Below, piece by piece: positions 9,507-18,000 of a DNA stretch of 35,627 bases. Source of the DNA: Gammaproteobacteria bacterium (lineage in GTDB: Bacteria > Pseudomonadota > Gammaproteobacteria > Pseudomonadales > Pseudomonadaceae); assembly GCA_012513235.1 (NCBI GenBank), contig JAAZCO010000291.1:1-35627 (forward strand), read 5' to 3'. Numbering within the stretch: position 1 is the first letter of the stretch; each line of letters starts with the position of its first letter. The notes beneath the pieces were generated by a model that saw only the letters and a program-made list of their open reading frames with translations, had not been told where the DNA came from and did not search any database. A program made the translations under genes and the position numbers.

Positions 9507-12500
9507 ATGTCATACAAAGCAAAGTTTGAAGGATGGGACTCGCTTGTCATCGAAGATCTCCTTATAGCCTATCGCAAGGCAAAAGCAGACTGCTTCTTTG
9601 AAAACACCTTCCCCACTGCCATCAAGTTTGCGGAGTACGAGCAAGATCTATTAACCAACCTACAGTTGCTATTAAACAGCCTAAAGAGCGATTCTGGTTT
9701 TAAAGAAAATACTGCTTTATTGGGTGATTATCGCCTGCTACCCAAGAAGCTCTCTACAAAAAAGAAGTCTAGTAGCGCAGATAATGGCCACGTTCATTTT
9801 TCGAAGCCCGAACGAGCGGTTGAGGACCTTTTCAAAAATTTTAATATCACACCTGAATTCAGAATTGTTGGCGACTTCCCGGTAGATAGTCATGTCATAT
9901 CCGCTCTTTGGATCAACATGATTGGCCATAAATTCGACGCAAAGCTAGATGAGTGCTGTTACGGCGCAAGACTAAAGCGCATTAGTAATGACGAACTATT
10001 CAGCACCAAGGATGATAAGCCATTTCATGTCAGCTCCATTGGCTCCTTTATTCCTTACTTCCAGCCTTATCAACGGTGGCGCAATGATGGTTTACAAGCC
10101 ATACGCGATGAGTTGGAGAAAGATCGTGACATTATTGCTGTTTCACTGGATCTTAAAAGTTACTATCACTTTATAGATCCAACAGCGGTAACTGGAGACG
10201 CTTTACTTGCAGCGCTTAAACTAGAACTTAGCGATTCAGAGCTTGAATTTACTTCTCAGTTAGTACATCTATTAAAACAATGGGCTGATGGTGCAACCAG
10301 ATTTGGCAAAAAAATAGCTGGCACAAAATCGAATATTAGCGGTGGCTTGGTTATTGGCTTAACGTGCAGCCGAATCATTTCTAACGCTTTGCTCCATAAA
10401 TGGGACAAACAAGTTTTAGAACAACTATCTCCCATTCACTATGGCCGTTATGTCGATGACATGTTCATTGTATTGCGTGATACAGGAGCCATTAGTAACA
10501 ACCTAGACTTGATGCAACTGCTTCAAGCGAGAATGGGTAAAGAATGCATTGTTCAAGATGCTTCAGATCCTCAAGCATGGGAGATCCACCAAGGGGAGGA
10601 TATTCAGGGCGATACAAAAATCTGTCTTCAGTCAGACAAGCAGAAGTTGTTTATTCTCCAAGGTAGAGCTGGTCTTGATCTATTGGATAGCATTGAAAAA
10701 GAGATTTATGAGCTTTCCAGCGAGCATCGACTCATGCCATCACCTGACCAGCTAGAGCATTCGACAGCAGCCAAGGTGCTATCTGCTGCAGGCAGTGTCG
10801 GCGAGAGTGCCGATACGTTACGAAGAGCGGATGGCCTGACTATCCGTCGTCTTGGCTGGGCTCTTCAGCTTCGCCATGTGGAAACCCTTGCTCGAGATTT
10901 ACCGCCTAACCAGTGGAAAGAACAGCGCGAGGAATTTTATCAGTTTGCGCACAACCATATATTACGAGCAGATAACTTATTTGCGCACTTTAGCTACCTG
11001 CCACGATTGCTTGGTTTTGCGATCAGCATGAACGAATGGGAGCAGGCTGAGCGAATCGCAGTTAAGTCCTATCAGGCTATTGATACTTTGATCGCTGAAG
11101 TTGGCCAGGGTAAAAAGATCATAATTAATGGGGGTGAGGCTAAAGTTTTAAAAGATTTTTGGAGTTATATCAAGGGTACTCTAACCTGGTTGTTTATTGA
11201 TGCCTCGACTCGATTTTACGACCCAAATAAGTTGTTTTTAGGTGAGAGGCCAACAAAGAAGCGACTTGCGGACCTTTTTCTTAAGCAAATTGTGGCTAAC
11301 TTGACTGACTTTGAATCGCTACTTCAGCTGCGTTTTGATGTGGCGGATTTTGAGACTAAGGCACCTCTTGTCGCCTTATCTGATCTTGCAAAAGAGCCTT
11401 ATAAACACATAGTCAAGAGCCGGTCAGCAGAAGAATTGGTTGGTAAGCGTGATACCAAGAGAGAGAATCAAATATTAAAGCTGCTTGAAAGTTCCGGCTT
11501 GCTAGATGTTGATACCTTTGAACAATTTATTCGCTCTACCCGCGATACCCGGTTGGGTAAGGTAGTGAAAGGTTCACGGAAGAGTGACAGCTACCTACCT
11601 TATCTTTTTCCGACCAGACCATTAAGCCCTGCTGAAATATCGGAACTTGCACCTGAGTGCGTGGGGTTGCCATCCGCATCTGGCAAAGTACCGATTTATG
11701 GACCAGCAGTAATTTGGGCAAAGTATACCCAAGCACTACGTGGGGTTTGGATAAAACCAACGCTGCTTGCTACTGAACAAGATGCTAATAACAAACCAAC
11801 TGCTAATGGTAAAAAACACCTCAAAATTGGAACTGACCACAAAGATAAAGTAGTGATCGCTTTGACTAATCTTCGCACCGAAGATAGCGATTGGGCAGCT
11901 ACTGCATGCGGACAACCAAATTTAACTCGCAAACGTTATCAGAAAATATCCAATCTGGTTAACGACACCTTGAAACTGAAGCCAAGGCCGGATTATGTGC
12001 TATTTCCAGAGCTGTCGATACCGCTGCGCTGGCTTAATAGTATTGCTGCCAGGCTTAGCAGTGCGGGGATTAGTTTAATTGCAGGAACAGAATACCGGCA
12101 CAGTTCTGGCAATAAAATCCTTAGCGAAGCTGTTTTAGTACTAGCAGATAATAGACTCGGCTATCCAACCTTTGTCAAAATCTGGCAACCAAAGTTAGAG
12201 CCAGCTGTAGGTGAAGATAAAGAACTCACAGCAAAATTTGGAAAGGAATGGTCGATAGCTGAGAAAGATGCCAGATCAAAAAAGTATACTAAGCCTGTTT
12301 ACGTGCATAACGGCATCAATTTTGGTGTTATGGTTTGCTCAGAGCTTCAAAACAGTAAAGCGAGAATACGTTTCCAAGGTGCTGTAGATGCCTTGATGGT
12401 GCTGAGCTGGAATAGAGATCTGGATACCTTTGCCTCACTAATTGAATCAGCCGCGCTGGATGTTCATGCTTACACCATTCTGGTTAATAATCGTAAGTAC

Positions 12501-12725
12501 GGTGATAGTAGGGTGCGCTCTCCAGCCAAAGAATCGTACCTGAGAGATATTGCGCGTTTGCGTGGTGGTGACAATGATTTTGTGGTGGCTGCCACACTTG
12601 ATATTGCTGCACTGAGAGCCTTCCAGAGCAGAGCCAAGCGTTGGCCTGAAGAGGGCGATAAGTTCAAGCCAGTGCCTGAAGGGTTTAAACTACTGAACGG
12701 CAGGAAAAAAATTCCGCCTAGCTAA
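9507..12725 (+). CDS. Reverse transcriptase with C-terminal nitrilase (carbon-nitrogen hydrolase) domain; UG1 / DRT type 1-like defence RT
   Basis: RT motif A SLDLKSYYHFID, motif B GGLVIGLTCSRIISNALL, motif C GRYVDDMFIVL (YVDD at 10449-10460). Nitrilase-like E (VLFPEL, codon 12009-12011), K region (FVKIWQPKLEP) and C (FGVMVCSEL, codon 12336-12338). Confidence 0.88.
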   Translation: MSYKAKFEGWDSLVIEDLLIAYRKAKADCFFENTFPTAIKFAEYEQDLLTNLQLLLNSLKSDSGFKENTALLGDYRLLPKKLSTKKKSSSADNGHVHFSKPERAVEDLFKNFNITPEFRIVGDFPVDSHVISALWINMIGHKFDAKLDECCYGARLKRISNDELFSTKDDKPFHVSSIGSFIPYFQPYQRWRNDGLQAIRDELEKDRDIIAVSLDLKSYYHFIDPTAVTGDALLAALKLELSDSELEFTSQLVHLLKQWADGATRFGKKIAGTKSNISGGLVIGLTCSRIISNALLHKWDKQVLEQLSPIHYGRYVDDMFIVLRDTGAISNNLDLMQLLQARMGKECIVQDASDPQAWEIHQGEDIQGDTKICLQSDKQKLFILQGRAGLDLLDSIEKEIYELSSEHRLMPSPDQLEHSTAAKVLSAAGSVGESADTLRRADGLTIRRLGWALQLRHVETLARDLPPNQWKEQREEFYQFAHNHILRADNLFAHFSYLPRLLGFAISMNEWEQAERIAVKSYQAIDTLIAEVGQGKKIIINGGEAKVLKDFWSYIKGTLTWLFIDASTRFYDPNKLFLGERPTKKRLADLFLKQIVANLTDFESLLQLRFDVADFETKAPLVALSDLAKEPYKHIVKSRSAEELVGKRDTKRENQILKLLESSGLLDVDTFEQFIRSTRDTRLGKVVKGSRKSDSYLPYLFPTRPLSPAEISELAPECVGLPSASGKVPIYGPAVIWAKYTQALRGVWIKPTLLATEQDANNKPTANGKKHLKIGTDHKDKVVIALTNLRTEDSDWAATACGQPNLTRKRYQKISNLVNDTLKLKPRPDYVLFPELSIPLRWLNSIAARLSSAGISLIAGTEYRHSSGNKILSEAVLVLADNRLGYPTFVKIWQPKLEPAVGEDKELTAKFGKEWSIAEKDARSKKYTKPVYVHNGINFGVMVCSELQNSKARIRFQGAVDALMVLSWNRDLDTFASLIESAALDVHAYTILVNNRKYGDSRVRSPAKESYLRDIARLRGGDNDFVVAATLDIAALRAFQSRAKRWPEEGDKFKPVPEGFKLLNGRKKIPPS

Positions 12726-12997
12726 TTGTAAAGGACTCTGGTCAAACCTGTGCATAGAGCGTCAACTACCTTGGCCGCTGTATTGGCCCATAATTATAGT
12801 GAATCCGTTTAAAACGGCTACTAAAGATTTTTAGCGTGTAATTACTCTACAGCGATGAGAGTTGAGTGTTTCGTCGTTATAATTGCTACAAAAGTAAAGA
12901 GAAATCTTAGTTGCTTACGTTAGTTAAAAAGTTAGCACACCTTGCAGCTAGACAAGCAACATGCTAAAAGAGTCTATAGCTTGATAATTTTAATTTA

Positions 12998-13028
12998 CGG
13001 CTTTTCTCCCTGCCGGGAAGTAAAGCCG
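12998..13028 (+). ncRNA. Candidate RNA hairpin CGGCTTT...TCTCCC-TGCC-GGGAAG...AAAGCCG
   Basis: 7-bp outer stem with a partly complementary inner stem, in the 434-bp gap after the RT gene. Could also be a terminator-like element. Confidence 0.35.
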
Positions 13029-13080
13029 CTATACCTTGAAGAGGAAAACATGATCAACGTTCGTCTGAACTCACTATTTT

Positions 13081-13102
13081 ACAAACTTATTTATAAGTTT
13101 GT
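13081..13102. promoter_or_regulatory. Perfect palindrome ACAAACTTAT-TT-ATAAGTTTGT upstream of the orphan ORF
   Basis: 10-bp perfect arms; 57 bp upstream of the ATG at 13160; operator or terminator candidate. Confidence 0.5.
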
Positions 13103-13159
13103 TTTTGTGTGCTTAAGCGCTCGTTTTTATGTTTCTTCACTCTTCGAGAGAATTAAATC

Positions 13160-14011
13160 ATGTCCAATTCTAAACCTGAAAATCTCATTATCTTTTTTAG
13201 AAGCACAAGCAATATCCTTCAATCATTTGACGGCACGCGCAACGCTATAGATATAAATGAAGTCAGACGCTTCAGCCCGGAAATTTTTGTTAAATATTCA
13301 GAATCAATTCTTAATGCATATACAGATACTTTTTTTAAAGATCTTGATTTGTGTATTGAGTATAAACACACCTTAAGTAAAAACCCTGAGCTAGACAGCC
13401 CGCTTGAAGTTTTATTATTTGCAAATTCAAATAATAACGATTTAACTGGTTTGGTAATTGATGAGTTAAGAGGTGTTGTCGATTATGGTTTATATCTAAC
13501 GCAAGATAGCCCTGATTTGTTCGACACACCTGGAGATGTAGCTCAACTATCTAAAGTGAAAATAGAGTTTGTAGAGGAGTTTGCTCGTGGCTTTCTAGAA
13601 AAGCATGGTGGGAGAAATATTCCAAAACCCTTTGAGTGGAAAATAGGTGGTTGTAATAGTTCATTTACTCCGTTCCAAGGCAAAATAAAACCTAGCTTTA
13701 TTAATAACGAAATTGACGAGTCTAACTTCATTATGCATGCAAAGTTAGATGGTTTCAAAAACTCAGAAATGCTTATCTATCTGCAAGAAATTAATAGTGA
13801 ATTAAAATTACTTCCTACTTCAATTACTTATAAAGCGGTAAAGCCAAGCTTGTTAAAAGCTGCTGCAGAGATTTATGCAAACGTATCGCCTGCATATGTG
13901 ATTATAACTGCGTTCAAGAAGGCTGATGAAAAAGGAACTGTTCGCCTTTATATACGCGATATAGCCTCTTATGAATTTGATAACCTTATAGAGTTGTCTG
14001 CCTCTAATTAG
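13160..14011 (+). CDS. Hypothetical protein of unknown family (283 aa)
   Basis: Continuous ORF ending in TAG one bp before the IS481-type terminus TGTCAGG. Confidence 0.65.
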   Translation: MSNSKPENLIIFFRSTSNILQSFDGTRNAIDINEVRRFSPEIFVKYSESILNAYTDTFFKDLDLCIEYKHTLSKNPELDSPLEVLLFANSNNNDLTGLVIDELRGVVDYGLYLTQDSPDLFDTPGDVAQLSKVKIEFVEEFARGFLEKHGGRNIPKPFEWKIGGCNSSFTPFQGKIKPSFINNEIDESNFIMHAKLDGFKNSEMLIYLQEINSELKLLPTSITYKAVKPSLLKAAAEIYANVSPAYVIITAFKKADEKGTVRLYIRDIASYEFDNLIELSASN

Positions 14012-15001
14012 CTGTCAGGTCCCGTATGATTAATAACGTTCTTGTAAAATAAATCTGGCCTCTTTTCTTGCCACTCTTTCAATGTTGCAATGGGCGTTTG
14101 ATGCTGAAGCGCTCGTTGTGGAATATGGTGATTGTACACCCAGCAGTAGCGTTTCAAAGTCTGTTCTAAATCTTCGGATGAATCATATCTTCGAGTTGCC
14201 AAAACATCACTGATGCGGCCATTAAATCGCTCAACCATACCGTTAGTTTGCGGTCGGCCAGGCTTGATTAAGCGGTGTTCTATGTTGTGCTTGTGGCAGA
14301 GCAAGTCAAATAAATGTTTACCGGTAGGTTTACGTTCACCATCTGCTGTAAAGCGGTCGGTGAAGGACTTTCCATTGTCGGTAAGAACCTTCTGGATCTT
14401 GAATGGCGCTTTGTCGATAACATGCTTCATAAAGCGCTCAGCGTCTTTGGCGGACTGGCTGGGTAACACCTCGAGATACACCCAGCGCGTTGCACGGTCA
14501 ATGGCTACATACAAATAACGACGCTGCTCTTCATCAGGCATTTGCGGCAAGAATTTAATGTCGACATGGATAAAGCCGGGGTCATAATCCTTGAAGGGCT
14601 TATACTTAGGTTCTGAGGCTTGTTCGCTCTCTTGATCTTGTTTACGCAGCTGCGACAAGGTGGGCACCTGCCGTCTTCTCAGCATGCGTGCAAGCGCAGA
14701 ACGTGAAAGCGTTGGGTGGAGAAATTCGCGCGCTACAACCAACAAGTCATCAAGGCTCAAGCGTAGAAACTCACGTGCAGCAATCAAGACGTCTTCTTGG
14801 TGGGGACTTAAAGTTGCCAACAAGTTGTGTCGGGTGTGCGAACGGTCATAAACATCAGTACGATAACGCCAGCGCCGAATTGTAGAGTCAGACACGCCGT
14901 ACTTGCGTGCCAGTGCTAAGTCGCTGATGTCAGCAGGTGCTTGCTGTATCTCAGCTCTAATTTTTGGCGTTGTCGTCGCTTGTTTATGTAGCTTGATGTT
15001 C
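14008..15001 (-). mobile_element. IS481-family transposase (DDE); probable start MNIKLHKQ near 15001, ORF open to 15045
   Basis: HTH region, rve catalytic region GFIHVDIKFLPQMPDEEQRRYLYVAIDRATRWVYLEVLPSQSA...VLTDNGKSFTDR...IKPGRPQTNGMVERFNGRI; C-terminal YNHHIPQRALQHQTP. Terminus TGTCAGGTCCCGTATGAT at about 14013. Confidence 0.9.
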
Positions 15002-18000
15002 ATATGCATGCTCCGGGAAAACTTTCTGAATAAGCTCTCTTGCAACGAGTAAAGGATAACTCCTAAAACTCATCTGATCATCCGGTACTCTACAATTAGC
15101 TTTATAAAACACAACCAAACTGGTGGCCAGTATGGCCACCGCAAGTTCCAAACCATTCCTGACGGTGCCGTCAGCAAGTCGTGAAAGCACCAGCCCACCA
15201 TAATCCCTAATTTGGTATTGGCTGCCACGCTCAGCAAGGTGCACAGTAAATCCATCCAATTTGGTTTTAGCCTCTGTTTCATACTGCGGGGAAAAACTTT
15301 GGTGCTGCAGTCGCTGCATAGCAGTAATACTGCCATCTTTTACAACCACTCGATAAGCAGACTCTGGAATCTGAAACAGCTCCAGCGTGTGCTGGATGAC
15401 TTTTATGTGTCCCGGTTGCTCCATCAGGACCTGTCGGTTTTGGCTGATTAAATAAGGCAATTCCTGCAAATGCCTAAGCTCATCGTCTTCCAGTTCTAGG
15501 TCAGCACTACCAGTATTTTCGTTTGCACAATGCAGTAGCCGTTGCCATGCCTGATCAGGTATAGATTCTAATAAAGCGTTAGGACAGAGTTCGCCCGATA
15601 GCTTCACTCTTTTATCACTACTCGCGCTAAACCTCATTCGAGCGTTAGTTATCTCAAAAACCGTTTGCAATAGAGCTACATATTTTGGTTCAAGTCGCAT
15701 CAATTCACCTGCTCTGTTGTATCCCATGCCTAGAGACACCAAGCGTAGACACTGCAGGGTTTTGCCCAGAGTTGGTGGGGCGTATTGCAGGTTTTCATTT
15801 ATGTTGCCTACAGCGTTTACTTTTTTGACTGGTAGTTCTGTTAACTGCACAGCTTCAGCAATGCTATGTGCGCGTTGCTGGCTAACCGGCGTGAGCTCAT
15901 CTGCCCACTGTGTAGCTAAGTGAAAGTAGTTTTTTAATCCCGTGCTTGGGAATTTATGGCCCATCAGACGTGTTAGTGCCATGGCACTGCGCCTAGAAAC
16001 TCCATTTATCGGACCTAGCACGATCCGGCGTATGCGATCGTGCTCTGTAGGATCGATGAGTTTTTTAGCTAAAGGTGTTTCAACATTTAATAGTGCTGGA
16101 GCCACACGGTTGTAAAAACTGTGGCGACAATGGTGCAAAACTAATTCTGGATTGCCCGTTACATTGCGCAGTAGCTGAATCAGAGTTTCAGAAATACGCG
16201 GAGCAATGTTAGTTAATACAGGCTGATTACCATCACTACTGGGTTCGCACAGAATGGGTCGGTTGGTCGCGGTGCCCGCTATGCTTTGGTATCGGGCCAG
16301 TGTTCGATCGATGATGTCCTGTTCGGTATCTGATAGTCTAAAGAGCAGAGGAATTGCTCTGCGACTCGACGCGCTTTTTAGGGTACGGTACTGACTATTT
16401 TGCACCAGCACCCAAGTGTAGTTGGCCGCCTGACACCAGTCGCGCCGCAGCAAGCCAATTGCCTCTTGCGCTCGTAGGCCAAAACGGTAAGCAGCGAGTA
16501 ACACAAATCCCAATATCAGCTGCTCGTCTTGCTCCAAGCCTGCATCCGTTAGGAGTGCCTGCAAACAGCTTTGGTACTCTTGCTCTGATATCAGGCCTGA
16601 GCTGACAGTGCGTTGGTCACTGTCTATTGCTAGCTCAGTCCACTCTGGAGACGCTACACCAAACTGCGCTGCCCAGCGAAAGAAGTCTTGCAGTCGCTTG
16701 CCAAAAAAATCAGCGTGGGTTGAGGTGATTTGTTTGTAATCAAGCATTTGGCTGCAGAGTTCGGTCAGCTCATCACTTTCTAGTGCTACAAGATCTGTTT
16801 CATATAGTAACCCTCTGAAAGCAGGTGCAAGTGAGCTCCAGTAAGTCGTCAAACTGTTGCGTGCGTAAGGCTGCAGATTTTTACGCCAACCTGCTTTGCC
16901 GGTACTGGTCAAGTCTGCCATCCAGTATCCAAGCATAAGAATGGCCGGGCTGATTTGGCCTTGAAAATCGCTGCATATCAAGCGTATGTTTTTTGCATGG
17001 TCGCGGGCCTTGCTGGGTATATAGCCCTGCAGTTCAGCCATAACTTTTCTAGTGAGTTCCTTGGCATGCTCTTGCAATGCAATTTTGTCATTTTCTTGGC
17101 CACGGGTTCGCGCTAATTGATTATCAGGCAGCTCTACAACCAAGTCTTGTGTTGGTAAATCTAAAACTTTGCCGTGTAACAGACGCATATGATCACGCAC
17201 TGATTCACTGGTAGGAGGTAAACGCTCACTCAATGCAGCGGCCACGATCCCTGGTAATTGAACTAGGTTCGCTAGGCTGATGACTCGACAGATCCAGCTC
17301 AGTAAATCCTGAAGCGTCGGGCTTTGTTGTGACTGGTTATGATGTTGATATAGGGCTATTAAAGGCTTTAGTTCAGCCAACTCAGCCGGCTCAGGTGTCT
17401 CAACAGCTTTTCTGAAATGTTGGCCATACGCCAATAAACTAGCGGCCTTATAGCTGATTCTGTGCCTTTGAATGGCTGCTGAATAGTCATCGTTCTCTAA
17501 GCTCTCGCTGTACTCCAAGTACAGTCGACTTTTATTCTGAACGACTCTGAAATTCTGACCTTCAGCTAGATCTTGCAGCATACGCTGATAGCTGATGCGT
17601 TTTTCTATAGATACCAATAAGGCACCAACACAAAGTGCGCGTGCCTTTTTGATTTTTCCTGCAAAGGCTTGTTTGCTAGTGCTATCTGCCCATTTTTTTA
17701 GCTGCTGATACTGCTCCATTGCTTGCGCAACATCGGCAGTTACCAGAGAGCGCTCTTCGCTTTGCTGCACCAGTCGCTGTCTCAGTAGAGCTTGGCGAAC
17801 CAATCCAGTATTTTTATCATCACTCTGATTAGCGCCACGATTGACGATACCAGTAGTCTCTTTATCGCTGTGTGCTTGCTGCAGCTTCTTTAGAAACAGG
17901 CGGTAGCGCAACGCTGCTTGAGGATGCGGGAGGCGGTTTTCTCGCAGTAGCATTCGGCTGCCCAGTGTGTATAACTGCTCATCACTCAATTCATCTGTTG

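Noticed and set aside
12942-13250. 102-aa ORF overlapping the orphan gene start
   Set aside because: Overlaps structured intergenic DNA and the better-supported ORF at 13160; no RBS or family resemblance seen.
14213-14885. Plus-strand ORFs opposite the IS481 transposase (101, 63, 65 aa)
   Set aside because: Shadow ORFs in a coding region on the other strand; no recognisable motifs.
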